DNA of 64,000 nt from positions 558,001 through 622,000 of the forward strand of contig NZ_FQWM01000001.1 of NCBI RefSeq assembly GCF_900129685.1. The letters are read 5' to 3'. Positions 9,196 through 22,589 of the stretch are shown here, in pieces. Source of the DNA: Cognatishimia maritima (GTDB lineage Bacteria > Pseudomonadota > Alphaproteobacteria > Rhodobacterales > Rhodobacteraceae). The notes beneath the pieces were generated by a model. The model did not search any database, was not told the DNA's origin, and saw only the letters and a program-made list of their open reading frames with translations. The stretch's first letter is position 1. Each line of letters begins with the position of its first letter. The position numbers were made by a program, and so were the translations under genes.

Positions 9196-10263
9196 ATGGC
9201 ATTGCCAACGAAAGATCAGGCGAAATACTGGGGCATTTCATTTGCGGTATTCTGCGTCATTCTTTGGTTTCTGGGCGACGTGATCCTGCCCTTCGTGCTT
9301 GGCGGGGCAATTGCCTATTTCCTTGATCCTGTTGCTGACCGACTTGAGCGGTGGGGCCTGTCTCGCGTTGCAGCGACCTCGGTGATCACCCTGGTGGCCA
9401 TCCTATTATTTGTGATCATGGTGCTCGCTGTTGTGCCAACGTTGGTCGATCAGGCGACAAACCTCATTCAGACAGCGCCGCAATTGGCGCAGGACCTTCA
9501 GAGCTTCCTTCTGGCACGTTTCCCGCAAATGCTAGAGCCTGACAGCACCGTCTCGCAGGCACTTGCCGCTATCGGCGAGCAGGTCCAGACTAAGGGCGGC
9601 GCCTTTTTGCAGACTATTGCGACCTCGGCCGCTTCGCTCCTGAACATATTGATGCTTTTAGTGATCGTCCCAGTCGTGGCCTTCTATCTGCTGCTGGATT
9701 GGGACAATATGATCGCAAAGATCAATGATCACTTGCCCCGCGACCACGCGCCGGTCATTCGCCACCTCGCAACCCAGATCGACAAAACCTTGGCAAGCTT
9801 TGTGCGTGGCATGGGAACGGTCTGTCTTATCCTTGGGACTTACTATGCCATCGCCTTGATGCTGGTGGGGCTGCAGTTTGGCCTTGTGGTGGGCTTTGTG
9901 GCCGGGTTGATCACCTTTATTCCTTACGTCGGTGCGCTGGTTGGCGGCGCTTTGGCGATTGGTTTGGGGTTATTTCAGTTCTGGGGCGAATGGGTATCAC
10001 TAGGCTTGGTCGCCGGTATCTTTGCCCTTGGTCAGGTCATCGAAGGCAACGTTCTGACGCCGAAACTTGTGGGCAGTTCAGTCGGGTTGCACCCCGTCTG
10101 GCTGATCTTTGCCCTGTCCGTCTTTGGTAGCCTTTTTGGCTTTGTCGGTATGTTGGTCGCCGTCCCAGTTGCTGCCGCCATTGGTGTCTTGGTCCGCTAT
10201 GCCACCGGTCAATACAAAGCATCGCGGCTTTACGTCGGCAAATCCACGCACGAAGGCAGCTAA
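9196..10263 (+). CDS. AI-2E family (PerM-like) membrane transporter
   Basis: This 355-residue protein has about eight membrane segments. It opens with an FAVFCVILWFLGDVILPFVLGGAIAYFLDPVADRLER block, which is diagnostic of the AI-2E/PerM family, and has the conserved GLVVGFVAGLITFIPYVGALVGG region and a VGSSVGLHP motif. Family members have been linked to autoinducer-2 export or to cation/proton exchange; the substrate here is not known. The ATG at 9196 has GAGGCG upstream and replaces an unsupported longer start at 9139. The next gene begins two bases past its stop, so it is co-transcribed with hdaA, an order common in alphaproteobacteria. Confidence 0.9.
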   Translation: MALPTKDQAKYWGISFAVFCVILWFLGDVILPFVLGGAIAYFLDPVADRLERWGLSRVAATSVITLVAILLFVIMVLAVVPTLVDQATNLIQTAPQLAQDLQSFLLARFPQMLEPDSTVSQALAAIGEQVQTKGGAFLQTIATSAASLLNILMLLVIVPVVAFYLLLDWDNMIAKINDHLPRDHAPVIRHLATQIDKTLASFVRGMGTVCLILGTYYAIALMLVGLQFGLVVGFVAGLITFIPYVGALVGGALAIGLGLFQFWGEWVSLGLVAGIFALGQVIEGNVLTPKLVGSSVGLHPVWLIFALSVFGSLFGFVGMLVAVPVAAAIGVLVRYATGQYKASRLYVGKSTHEGS

Positions 10264-10264
10264 A

Positions 10265-10942
10265 ATGGCACAACAGCTTAGCCTTGATTTGCCAGTACGC
10301 ACGGCGCTGGGTCGGGATGACTATTTCGTCTCTGACGCCAATGCCATGGCTGTCGCCCTTGTTGAGGATTGGACCCATTGGACCAACGGCAAGCTGATCG
10401 TGACTGGGCCAGAGGGCAGCGGGAAAACCCATCTGGTGCATGTTTGGGCCAACCTTAGCGGCGCAAAAATTATCGAGGCGCGAGAATTGAGTCTGGATGG
10501 AATTCCTGCGCTCGCGCAGTCCCCTGTGGCGGTCGAGAACGTGCATCGCATTGCGGAAAACGCAGCGCAGGATGCGCTCTTTCACCTGCACAACCTGATC
10601 CTCGCCGAAGGACACAGCCTGTTGCTGACCGGCGTTGGGGAGCCCAAACATTGGGGGCTGACGCTGCCCGATTTGGCCAGCCGTATGCAGGGCACAATGA
10701 CGGCAATTCTTTCTGATCCAGATGACATGTTGCTATCTGTGGTTTTGGCCAAGCTGTTCAATGACCGCCAGCTTGTCCCGACCCCAGACACAATCCCCTA
10801 TTTGGTCAAACACATGGACCGCAGCTATGCCGCTGCGCGTGATCTGGTCGAGCAACTGGACCGCGCGTCGTTGGCTGAGAAAAAACCAATCACCCGCAGC
10901 TTCGCCAGCCGGATTCTGCGCGGCGACGCGACAGACTACTAA
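10265..10942 (+). CDS. hdaA: DnaA-related regulatory protein HdaA
   Basis: This 225-residue protein is made of a DnaA-like AAA+ core without the DnaA DNA-binding domain IV. It opens AQQLSLDLP, containing the QL(S)LDLP clamp-binding motif that tethers Hda proteins to the beta sliding clamp. The P-loop is GPEGSGKTHL at about 40-49. In Caulobacter and E. coli, Hda proteins stimulate ATP hydrolysis by DnaA and so limit initiation of replication. The Walker B region (VAVENVHRI) is unusual, as Asn replaces the second acidic residue. It sits between the PerM-like gene and ppk1, with a 105-base gap before ppk1. Confidence 0.88.
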   Translation: MAQQLSLDLPVRTALGRDDYFVSDANAMAVALVEDWTHWTNGKLIVTGPEGSGKTHLVHVWANLSGAKIIEARELSLDGIPALAQSPVAVENVHRIAENAAQDALFHLHNLILAEGHSLLLTGVGEPKHWGLTLPDLASRMQGTMTAILSDPDDMLLSVVLAKLFNDRQLVPTPDTIPYLVKHMDRSYAAARDLVEQLDRASLAEKKPITRSFASRILRGDATDY

Positions 10943-11047
10943 GAGAACCCCGCGCGTTGACCCATCGGGCAAAAGCGATCTGGACTTCCCCCGATCCATC
11001 AGCAAGACTGTCATCTTCTCGTTACCACTCAGTGGCATAGGCACTTC

Positions 11048-13219
11048 ATGACGCAAGCAGACTTTCTAAAATCCGACTTTCCTGCCCCAGCTGAAATTGC
11101 CGATGTTGACCTGACTGGCCCGTCACGGTTTTTCAATCGCGAACTCAGCTGGCTGAACTTTAACTGGCGCGTTCTGGAAGAAGCGGAAAACCAATCGGTT
11201 CCGCTTTTGGAACGGCTGCGCTTTCTGTCGATTTCAGCGGCGAACCTTGACGAGTTTTACACCGTTCGGGTCGCAGGCTTGCGGGAATTGATGCGCGAGG
11301 GCAATAGCACACCCGGGCAGGATGGCCTGACCCCGGGCGAGCAACTTGCCTTGATCAACGACGACGCGCGCAACCTGATGCAGTCGCAGCAGCGGATTTT
11401 TGTGACCCTGCGCTGCGAGATGGAACGCGAGAACATCCATCTCCTCAGTCATGATGACGTGAAGAAGGCCGACAAGCCGTTTTTGCAGGATGTTTTCCTG
11501 AACAAGGTCTTCCCGGTTCTGTCGCCTCTGGCCATCGACCCGGCGCACCCTTTCCCGTTCATTCCGAACCTCGGCTATTCGCTGGCGCTAGAACTCGAGC
11601 GCAAAAAAGACAAGCGCATGCTGCAAGCGCTATTGCCGATCCCGCAGCAGATTGATCGTTTTATCGAATTGCCGACCGAGGGCGCACAGCAGCGGTTCTT
11701 ACCGCTTGAGGACTTGTTGCTGTTGCATCTGGACAGCCTGTTCCCCGGCTATAAGGCGCGTGGCCATTGCACGTTCCGCGTTTTGCGTGACAGCGACCTT
11801 GAGGTCGAAGAAGAAGCCGAAGATCTCGTGCGCGAATTCGAAGTGGCGCTGAAGCGTCGCCGTCGCGGTGAAGTTGTGCGCATGAAGATGTCGGCAACAG
11901 CGCCCGACAGGCTGAAGTCCCTGATTATGCAGGAATTGCATGTCAAAGAAGACGAAGTGGTTCAGATCGAGGGTATGATCGGCATCGCCGACCTGAAAGA
12001 GCTGGTGCTGGATACCCGCCCTGACCTGCTGTGGCCGTCCTTTACCCCGCGCGTCCCCGAACGCGTGCAAGACCACGGCGGCGATATGTTTGCCGCGATC
12101 AAGCAGAAAGACATGCTGCTGCACCACCCATATGAAACCTTCGACATGGTGGTGCGGTTTCTGACGCAGGCCGCGCGCGACCCAAACGTGGTGGCGATCA
12201 AGCAAACGCTTTATCGCACGTCCAACCAGTCCCCTGTCGTCGAAGCGCTTTGTGAGGCGGCCGAAGACGGCAAATCGGTAACAGCTTTGGTAGAGTTGAA
12301 AGCCCGCTTTGACGAAGCCGCGAACATTCGCCAATCCCGCCGCCTAGAGCGCGCGGGCGCGCATGTGGTTTACGGCTTCACCGACTGGAAAACCCACGCC
12401 AAAATTTCCACTGTGGTACGGCGCGAGGGCGACCGGCTGGTCACCTATACCCATTACGGCACTGGCAACTACCATCCGATCACTGCGAAGATTTACACCG
12501 ATCTCAGCTTTTTCACCTGCGATGACGCCCTTGGGCGCGACGCGACAAAGGTGTTTAACTACCTCTCGGGCTACGTGCAGCCTGATAGCCTAGAAAACCT
12601 TGCGATCTCTCCGATTTCGCTAAAATCAACCTTGATTGCCAAAATCCAGGCCGAGGTGGACCATGTGAAAGCAGGCCGTCCCGGTGAAATCTGGGCCAAG
12701 ATGAACTCGCTGATCGAACCAGAAGTGATCGACGCGCTCTACGCGGCCTCGCAGGCTGGCGTAAAGATCAGCCTTGTGGTGCGCGGCATCTGTGGTTTGC
12801 GTCCGGGCATCAAAGGGCTGTCGGAAAACATCCGCGTGAAATCCATCGTTGGGCGCTTTCTGGAACACAGCCGGATCGCCTGTTTTGGGGATGGCCACGG
12901 GCTGCCGTCCAAAGATGCTGATGTCTATATTTCGTCCGCCGATTGGATGGGACGAAACCTAAATCGCCGCGTGGAAACATTGGTGCAAATCAAGAACCCA
13001 ACGGTAAAAGCGCAGATCGTCAGTCAGGTGATGGCCGCAAACCTTGCGGATGTCGCGCAAAGCTGGGTGATGAAGCCTGATGGCAGCTTTGATCGCCTGC
13101 CCGTCCCTGAGGGTCAGTTTGCCTTTAATTGTCACCGCTTCTTTATGGAGAACCCGTCGCTTTCAGGCCGCGGCTCTGCCGGGGCGGCGGATGTGCCAAA
13201 GCTGACTCACGCAAATTGA
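11048..13219 (+). CDS. ppk1: Polyphosphate kinase 1
   Basis: This 723-residue enzyme reversibly makes polyphosphate from ATP. The N-terminal domain begins FFNRELSWLNFNWRVLEEAE. The two phospholipase-D-like catalytic domains contain the autophosphorylated His in GFTDWKTHAKIS and the second conserved His in LEHSRIACFGDG; THYGTGNYHP is also diagnostic. The length is standard. The exopolyphosphatase gene follows after 74 bases, so synthesis and breakdown of polyphosphate are encoded together. It follows hdaA on the same strand. Confidence 0.98.
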   Translation: MTQADFLKSDFPAPAEIADVDLTGPSRFFNRELSWLNFNWRVLEEAENQSVPLLERLRFLSISAANLDEFYTVRVAGLRELMREGNSTPGQDGLTPGEQLALINDDARNLMQSQQRIFVTLRCEMERENIHLLSHDDVKKADKPFLQDVFLNKVFPVLSPLAIDPAHPFPFIPNLGYSLALELERKKDKRMLQALLPIPQQIDRFIELPTEGAQQRFLPLEDLLLLHLDSLFPGYKARGHCTFRVLRDSDLEVEEEAEDLVREFEVALKRRRRGEVVRMKMSATAPDRLKSLIMQELHVKEDEVVQIEGMIGIADLKELVLDTRPDLLWPSFTPRVPERVQDHGGDMFAAIKQKDMLLHHPYETFDMVVRFLTQAARDPNVVAIKQTLYRTSNQSPVVEALCEAAEDGKSVTALVELKARFDEAANIRQSRRLERAGAHVVYGFTDWKTHAKISTVVRREGDRLVTYTHYGTGNYHPITAKIYTDLSFFTCDDALGRDATKVFNYLSGYVQPDSLENLAISPISLKSTLIAKIQAEVDHVKAGRPGEIWAKMNSLIEPEVIDALYAASQAGVKISLVVRGICGLRPGIKGLSENIRVKSIVGRFLEHSRIACFGDGHGLPSKDADVYISSADWMGRNLNRRVETLVQIKNPTVKAQIVSQVMAANLADVAQSWVMKPDGSFDRLPVPEGQFAFNCHRFFMENPSLSGRGSAGAADVPKLTHAN

Positions 13220-13293
13220 GGGATCACATCTCCTGTCGCATTGACCCCGACCCAGCGCTGTCGCATTTTGACCTAGGCTGAGAAGGATGATTC

Positions 13294-14832
13294 ATGTTTG
13301 GTGACAGCGACTTCGCGCAGGAATGGGGGCCCTTTGGCCGTCCTTTGTTTGATGATGCAGCGGCGCGCAAGCTGTCCCGGGTCGGGGTTGTCGATGTCGG
13401 CTCGAACTCTGTCCGGTTGGTGGTTTTTGACGGCGCAGCACGAAGCCCCGCCTATTTCTACAACGAAAAGATCATGTGTACGCTGGGCGCAGGCCTGTCC
13501 GACACCGGTCGCCTGAACCCAGAGGGACGCAAACGCGCGCTTAGCGCGATCCGCCGTTTTCAGGATATCGCCGCCAATATCTGCCATGAACCCCTGACCG
13601 CCGTTGCCACTGCCGCCGTGCGCGAAGCCGAAGACGGGCCAGAATTTTGCGACGAGGTGTTGCAAGCGACGGGATTGAAGATCCATGTGATCGACGGCGA
13701 AGAAGAGGCCCGCCTTTCGGCGCAGGGTGTTCTGCTGGGTTGGCCCGGCAGCTATGGGTTGGTCTGCGACATCGGCGGATCGTCGATGGAACTGGCCGAG
13801 ATGAAAGACGGTGAAATCGGCAAACGTGTGTCGTCAGCGTTGGGGCCATTGAAACTGCGCGATGTGCAAGGGGGCGAGGCCGGGCGCAAAGCTTACATCG
13901 ACAACGTTCTGGATGGTCTTCAGGACAAGATGGGCGACCAGCAGAACCGCCTGTTTCTGGTCGGCGGCTCTTGGCGCGCGATTGCACGCATCGATATGGA
14001 ACGCCGCCACTACCCGCTGCGGGTGCTGCACGAATACCGGATGAGCACGGATTCCATCCGCAAAACCGCTGCCTATATCAACGCCTATGATCCCGAAGAG
14101 TTGCGCCAACGCTGCGGAGTATCTGCCTTACGGATGTCACTGATCCCTATGGCGGCCGAAGTTCTGATCGGTATCGTGGACCGTTTCGCGCCGCATGATA
14201 TTGCCATATCCTCATACGGTATCCGCGAGGGCATGCTCTATGAACAAATGCCTGCCAAACTGCGCAAACGCGACCCGCTGATCGAAGCCTGCCGGTTCGC
14301 TGAAAACAAAGACGCGCGGCTGCCGGGGTTTGGCAAGGCGCTTTATCAATTCGTGCTACCGCTGTTCCCAGAGGCCGATGCCGACCGCCAGCGTCTCATT
14401 AAAGCTGCTTGTCTATTGCATGATGTCAGTTGGCGCGCGCATCCCGATTATCGCGCCGAGACTTGTTTTGACTACGCGACACGCGCCAACCTCGGGGGCC
14501 TCAGCCACGAAGAACGGGTCTTCTTAGGTCTGGCGCTGCTGCACCGTTACCGCAACAAGCGCGAAGGCACGCGGTTTGAAGATATGTTTTCGCTGCTGAG
14601 CCCCGAGGAAATGCTTGAGGCCGAAATCCTCGGCAAAGCGATGCGTTTTGGGGCAATGTTGTGGATGAAGAAAGACGCCGAAACGGGCCACTTTGACTAT
14701 AACCCGGCAAAAAAGGCGCTGGAACTGACCTTGCCAAAATCTGCGACGTCGCTGTTCGGAGAAGTTGCAGAGGCGCGTCTGATGTCGCTGGCATCGACAA
14801 TGGGCGCTGATCTGTCGGTGGTCAAAGACTAA
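13294..14832 (+). CDS. ppx: Exopolyphosphatase (Ppx/GppA family)
   Basis: The 512-residue protein has the ASKHA fold of the Ppx/GppA family. The first phosphate motif is VVDVGSNSVRLVVFDGA near residues 30-45, and the second, VCDIGGSSMELAEM, is near 155-168. The C-terminal region (LIKAACLLHDVSWRAHPDYR) resembles an HD-type domain. It releases phosphate from polyphosphate ends, and a pppGpp phosphatase activity is possible in this family. It lies downstream of ppk1. Its TAA stop shares bases with the stop of the opposing secreted-protein gene. Confidence 0.93.
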   Translation: MFGDSDFAQEWGPFGRPLFDDAAARKLSRVGVVDVGSNSVRLVVFDGAARSPAYFYNEKIMCTLGAGLSDTGRLNPEGRKRALSAIRRFQDIAANICHEPLTAVATAAVREAEDGPEFCDEVLQATGLKIHVIDGEEEARLSAQGVLLGWPGSYGLVCDIGGSSMELAEMKDGEIGKRVSSALGPLKLRDVQGGEAGRKAYIDNVLDGLQDKMGDQQNRLFLVGGSWRAIARIDMERRHYPLRVLHEYRMSTDSIRKTAAYINAYDPEELRQRCGVSALRMSLIPMAAEVLIGIVDRFAPHDIAISSYGIREGMLYEQMPAKLRKRDPLIEACRFAENKDARLPGFGKALYQFVLPLFPEADADRQRLIKAACLLHDVSWRAHPDYRAETCFDYATRANLGGLSHEERVFLGLALLHRYRNKREGTRFEDMFSLLSPEEMLEAEILGKAMRFGAMLWMKKDAETGHFDYNPAKKALELTLPKSATSLFGEVAEARLMSLASTMGADLSVVKD

Positions 14833-15206
14833 AGGTCCACTGTATCCTGATCATCGCCCTCATCCTCTGTTCCTTCATCAGACGGCTCCGGTTTGCGACG
14901 GATGATGATATCGCCATTCGGCAGGATTTCCGGCGCCTCGTAGACGCTCCAATCTTCGATCTCTTTCAGCAAAGTTCCAAAAGCAGGCCCCATCTCTGAA
15001 AAGAACTCCAACACCTGCGGTCCCATGTCTTCGGTCAGGGCCTTAAGGTCCTCTAGCGCGGGTTCCATCTGCTCTGTCAGACCGCGCAGAAAAAGTTCTG
15101 CACCCTGCTCCATCAAAGATTTGCCGTCCTCGCCCTCTTCCGCCAATGCGGGTGTGGCGAAAGGCAATGAGACGCTGAGCGTTGCAATCAAGATTAGCTG
15201 TTTCAT
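14829..15206 (-). CDS. Secreted acidic protein of unknown function
   Basis: This 125-residue protein has a clear signal peptide (MKQLILIATLSVSLPFATPALA, cleavage after ALA). It then has a helical middle with LMEQGAELFLRGLTEQMEPAL and a tail of Glu and Asp (EPSDEGTEDEGDDQDTVDL). It is probably periplasmic. I cannot name a family with confidence, although similar short proteins occur in roseobacters. It converges on ppx with a 4-base overlap of the stop codons, and its start is 37 bases from the end of the next gene upstream on its strand. Confidence 0.75.
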   Translation of the reverse strand: MKQLILIATLSVSLPFATPALAEEGEDGKSLMEQGAELFLRGLTEQMEPALEDLKALTEDMGPQVLEFFSEMGPAFGTLLKEIEDWSVYEAPEILPNGDIIIRRKPEPSDEGTEDEGDDQDTVDL

Positions 15207-15242
15207 GGCACCGATTTGGTAATTCCATCAAGCGTTTTCAAT

Positions 15243-16247
15243 TCACAGATCAATATCCATTGTGACCGGGAAATGATCTGAGGCGGCCAGCAAGGCCTCG
15301 CGCAGTTCTGGTGTTTGGTAGCATGTCTTATCCTCAAACGGATGCCAGATGCGCCAGGTCGGCCCTTTGGCCCGCAAATCAGGCGACACCATGATGTAGT
15401 CCAGCAGCGCCTGCAAATAGCGCCCTTCTTTTTCAATAAAGAACCGAGAGGTCGTTGGCTGCGCCCCAATACGCCGTCCCAATGCACGCCGCGCGTGCGG
15501 GTCATACAGACGATGTGCGTCACCCTCCCCCAGAATGATTTCAACAGAGGAGCGACCAAAGAGGTCTTCGTATTCATCTAACCCCGGCCCGTCGTTCAGG
15601 TCACCCGCAACAATCAGCGGCTCCCCCGCCTTTAGGTGCTGCACAATCCGCCGTCGCAGCCAGACCGCCTGTGCCAGCTGCTTGCGACGGTTGGTGATCG
15701 AAATGCGCATGACCTCGTCGCGGTTGCGCGCGCCGTGGGGCGCTTTGGATTTTAGGTGCGCTCCGATCAGGCGCAAAACCTGACCCGCCTTAGTGGTCAA
15801 GGACAGTTCCAGCGGTGGTTTCGAAAACACCACGCGATCCGCGCGCTCATCTACGTCAAGATCAATGTCCAACGCCTGATCAAACCGCGGAGCATCGAGA
15901 CCGCTGACGGGGTCGTGACGCGCGGTTAGAACGCCTGGGTCATAAAGCAGGGCCAATTCCTGCTGGGTATCATTGGAAAACCCTATCACGGCTTCGCGCG
16001 CCCGCAGGCCTATGGATTTAGCAAAATGTTCAAGCGCCGGCACCGTCGCACGTTTGCTGTTTTGATCCGGGGCTTCCACCACCAGAATGGCATCGGCATC
16101 CATCGCGGTGAACACAATCCCCAGCGCCTCGATCTGCTGCCGTTTGGTCACGTCATGGCGCGAAGACCAGCTGTCGTCGACAACAAGCCGGTTGTCATCA
16201 TCAAAAAGGTTCGTGAACCATTCGACGTTATAGGTCGCGATCCGCAT
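15243..16247 (-). CDS. Endonuclease/exonuclease/phosphatase family protein
   Basis: This 334-residue protein starts MRIATYNVEWFTNLFDDD, which is the N-terminal strand of the DNase I-like EEP fold. Other metal and catalytic segments are LRLIGAHLKSKAPHG, IVAGDLNDGPGLDEYE (the GDxN motif) and a C-terminal SDHFPVTMDI (the SDH motif). It should be a metal-dependent phosphodiesterase. Family members cut DNA, sugar phosphates or lipids, and the substrate is not predictable here. There is no signal peptide. Its ATG overlaps the stop of the TerB-DnaJ gene as TGATG, so the two are translationally coupled. A start ten codons upstream would lie inside that gene. Confidence 0.88.
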   Translation of the reverse strand: MRIATYNVEWFTNLFDDDNRLVVDDSWSSRHDVTKRQQIEALGIVFTAMDADAILVVEAPDQNSKRATVPALEHFAKSIGLRAREAVIGFSNDTQQELALLYDPGVLTARHDPVSGLDAPRFDQALDIDLDVDERADRVVFSKPPLELSLTTKAGQVLRLIGAHLKSKAPHGARNRDEVMRISITNRRKQLAQAVWLRRRIVQHLKAGEPLIVAGDLNDGPGLDEYEDLFGRSSVEIILGEGDAHRLYDPHARRALGRRIGAQPTTSRFFIEKEGRYLQALLDYIMVSPDLRAKGPTWRIWHPFEDKTCYQTPELREALLAASDHFPVTMDIDL

Positions 16248-16927
16248 CACGCGGCTTTGCCGCTGATAACTTCCCAAGCCTTATTCACGTCGATCATCTT
16301 TTTCTCGGCAATCTTCACGGCTTCTTCGGGCAGGCCGCGCGCGATCATGGCGTCTGGATGCGTGTCCCGAACCAATTGCCGCCAGGCTTTGCGTGCTTCG
16401 TCCTGTGTAGCCGCAGGATCAATACCCAGAACCGTATATGGGTCGGGTTCAGCATCCGGGACAAAGCGGGTTTTGATGGCTTGGAACCGCGCCGGCTCCA
16501 TCTGCCAGATTTCAGCGACACGTTCTAGGAACAGATCTTCATTCGGATGAAATTCCCCATCCGCCATCGCAATATGAAACAGCCCCTCCATCAGATCGCA
16601 AAAACAAGCGTGATCTTCGGAAAAGAGATTGCGGATACGCTGCGCGTAATCTTCGAACCCTGCCGCATCCTGCCGGGCGAGGTTAAAGACCCGCGCTGCG
16701 CCCGCCTCATCCTGTGGTGCAATATGGAAAACCTCGCGGAAAGCTGTGACTTCGTCGCGTGTCACCAGCCCATCGGCCTTGGCCATCTTTGCCCCAAGCG
16801 CAATCACGGCAATGGTAAAGGCAACGGACCGCTCCGGCGGTGTGCGCAGGCGTTCAAAGACCTCGCTTAGGCTTTCGCCCTTTGCCAGTGCCGCCAAGGC
16901 CTCATTGATCCGTGTCCAAATGCTCAT
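16247..16927 (-). CDS. TerB-DnaJ domain protein (DjlA-like co-chaperone)
   Basis: This 226-residue protein has a TerB-like helical domain (about residues 25-140, VAFTIAVIALGAKMAKADGLVTRDEV) and a C-terminal J domain (about 155-225) with DPYTVLGIDPAATQDEARKAWRQLVRDTHPD; HPD is the DnaK-stimulating motif. This is the DjlA architecture without an obvious N-terminal membrane anchor. I chose the ATG at 16927; a GTG at 16942 is an alternative. The J domain suggests it recruits DnaK to a particular substrate. It is coupled to the EEP-family gene downstream by a 1-base overlap. Confidence 0.88.
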   Translation of the reverse strand: MSIWTRINEALAALAKGESLSEVFERLRTPPERSVAFTIAVIALGAKMAKADGLVTRDEVTAFREVFHIAPQDEAGAARVFNLARQDAAGFEDYAQRIRNLFSEDHACFCDLMEGLFHIAMADGEFHPNEDLFLERVAEIWQMEPARFQAIKTRFVPDAEPDPYTVLGIDPAATQDEARKAWRQLVRDTHPDAMIARGLPEEAVKIAEKKMIDVNKAWEVISGKAA

Positions 16928-16960
16928 GTCGCTACCACTCACTCACTACCAGCGGGACCG

Positions 16961-17440
16961 TCACAAAAACTTCTGCATCAAGATCAAGTCCATCCTTCGG
17001 TTGAACTTGTACCCAACCTCGGGCAGACGAGCCACCTCATTAAAGCCAAGTGCGGCATGAAACCGAACCCCAGCGGTGTTTTCACCCGCGATACCTGCCA
17101 TCATCGAATGCACGCCTTCGGCCTTTGCCACCGACAAAAGCGCCTCCATCAAGGCGCGCCCGGCCCCTGTGCCACGCGCTTCGGGCGACAGGTCGATCGT
17201 ATGCTCCTTGCTGAAAGCATAACCGATCCCGTTGCGAAAAGGAAAATAGGTCGCAAAGCCGATCACCGCCCCTGCGTGATCTGCAACCTGAAAGGCTGCA
17301 CCGCGCGATTGGATTTGGTCTTCAATCTCGGGAATTGATTTCTCAACAGAGTTGAACGTGCTGACTCCATTGCGAATTTCAGCATTCCAGATCTCGGCAA
17401 TACGCTCTGCATCGCCAGCTTTTGCATTGCGGATCAGCAT
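16961..17440 (-). CDS. GNAT N-acetyltransferase (phosphinothricin acetyltransferase-like)
   Basis: This 159-residue protein has the GNAT fold. The acetyl-CoA loop is ARGTGAGRALMEALL at about 88-103, and the C-terminal GIAGENTAGVRFHAALGFNEVARLPEVGYKF is typical of the PAT/bar subgroup, which acetylates the amino group of phosphinothricin or methionine sulfoximine-type compounds. The natural substrate is unknown. It lies 33 bases upstream of the TerB-DnaJ gene on the same strand. Confidence 0.85.
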   Translation of the reverse strand: MLIRNAKAGDAERIAEIWNAEIRNGVSTFNSVEKSIPEIEDQIQSRGAAFQVADHAGAVIGFATYFPFRNGIGYAFSKEHTIDLSPEARGTGAGRALMEALLSVAKAEGVHSMMAGIAGENTAGVRFHAALGFNEVARLPEVGYKFNRRMDLILMQKFL

Positions 17441-17509
17441 AGGAGAGCACCTTCAAACCGTCATTACGTCCCAGGCCAGCCTAGGCGGAAACGCGTGAAG
17501 GGCAACCCG

Positions 17510-17577
17510 TTTCACCTTTGTAGAAATACTCTCAGGGGGGCGTCCTGAAAGGACGTTTGGGGGCAGACTGCCCCCAA
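17510..17577 (+). repeat. AAATACTC intergenic element, copy 2, with two hairpins
   Basis: TTTCACCTTT, four variable bases and AAATACTC are followed by a small hairpin at 17541-17555 (CGTCC/GGACG). A perfect 10-bp stem then lies at 17557-17577 (TTGGGGGCAG / CTGCCCCCAA, one-base loop). The second stem lies just past the scpA stop and may help end that transcript, although a T run follows only on the plus strand side (CTTTTT). Confidence 0.6.
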
Positions 17578-17583
17578 TACTTT

Positions 17584-19710
<2,127 letters not shown>

Positions 19711-19872
19711 GGTGACGTCCTCATAGTATCGCCCGTATCTGACGGCAGCGGGCTGCCTTCACGCGGCTGGATGCGGCCCGTTAAGTGCGGGTCCGCAAAA
19801 ATATTTCTGTCGTTTACGAGAGCACCCATCGAATTTACGCATCCATGGCCTATATTGGGAACCATGGAGAAC

Positions 19873-20334
19873 ATGAAACGATTCTGCTTAGCTCTTGTTT
19901 TGCCGATATTTATTGGCCCCGCGCTGGCGCAGGACCAAGAGGTGGAAGCCACGACACCAAGCATTTTCTTTGATGCTGGCGGTATTGATAGTGGCTTGGA
20001 TATCTCGGAATTCCAGTGGATTAACCGCCTTGTCGTTGTCTTTTCGGACAGCCCGGCAGACCCCCGGTTTGTGCAGCAAATGGAGATGTTGGAAGCCCGG
20101 CCCGACGAACTGGCGGAACGCGATGTCATCGTGTTGTCAGACAGCAACCCGGCGGCGGAATCGGCTTTGCGTACCAAATATCGCCCGCGTGGCTTTATGA
20201 TGGTCTTGGTCGGCAAGGACGGCACGGTGTATTTGCGCAAACCCCTGCCCTGGGATGTCCGCGAGATTTCACGCTCCATCGACAAGCTGCCAACCCGCCA
20301 ACAGGAAATCCGCGACCGGCGATTGACACAATAA
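19873..20334 (+). CDS. DUF4174 family exported protein
   Basis: This 153-residue protein has a signal peptide (KRFCLALVLPIFIGPALAQ, cleavage after ALA) and a compact domain with NRLVVVFSDSPADPRF, LAERDVIVLSDSN and GFMMVLVGKDGTVYLRKPLPWDVREI. It has a thioredoxin-like layout without a CxxC pair and fits DUF4174. The start at 19873 has GGAG five bases upstream; an ATG at 19864 is also in frame. It lies between the convergent pccA and divergent scpA genes, a position suggesting association with the propionyl-CoA locus, although no role is known. Confidence 0.78.
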   Translation: MKRFCLALVLPIFIGPALAQDQEVEATTPSIFFDAGGIDSGLDISEFQWINRLVVVFSDSPADPRFVQQMEMLEARPDELAERDVIVLSDSNPAAESALRTKYRPRGFMMVLVGKDGTVYLRKPLPWDVREISRSIDKLPTRQQEIRDRRLTQ

Positions 20335-20337
20335 ACC

Positions 20338-20392
20338 GCGCGCGCAGCAGGAGCGGGCCGCGAAGCGACCCGATCCGATATGTTGCGCGCGC
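20338..20392. terminator. Hairpin between convergent DUF4174 and pccA genes
   Basis: Perfect 9-bp arms (GCGCGCGCA at 20338-20346 and TGCGCGCGC at 20384-20392) enclose a shorter inner repeat (GGGCCGCGAAGCGACCC). It starts 4 bases after one stop and ends 12 bases before the other. No T run follows on either strand, so its termination strength is uncertain. Confidence 0.5.
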
Positions 20393-20403
20393 TCGGCATT
20401 GGC

Positions 20404-22449
<2,046 letters not shown>

Positions 22450-22512
22450 CGAATGTCCCTTCTGGTTCGTGGCCTTTGATTAAGTGCAAAGGCGCAGTCA
22501 GTCGTCTTGGCA

Positions 22513-22549
22513 TAAAAAAACCACCAAGACCCCGGTAGGGCTTGGTGGT
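22513..22549 (-). terminator. Intrinsic terminator after the glycine-rich lipoprotein gene
   Basis: The arms ACCACCAAG and CTTGGTGGT, extended by CCC/GGG with one bulge, surround a CGGTA loop. On the minus strand a run of seven T follows. This would end the transcript of the 22590-22799 gene about 40 bases past its stop and so isolate it from pccA. Confidence 0.85.
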
Positions 22550-22589
22550 CGTATTGATCGGCTGCGCCGCGATGGGCGCAGATGTTGGA

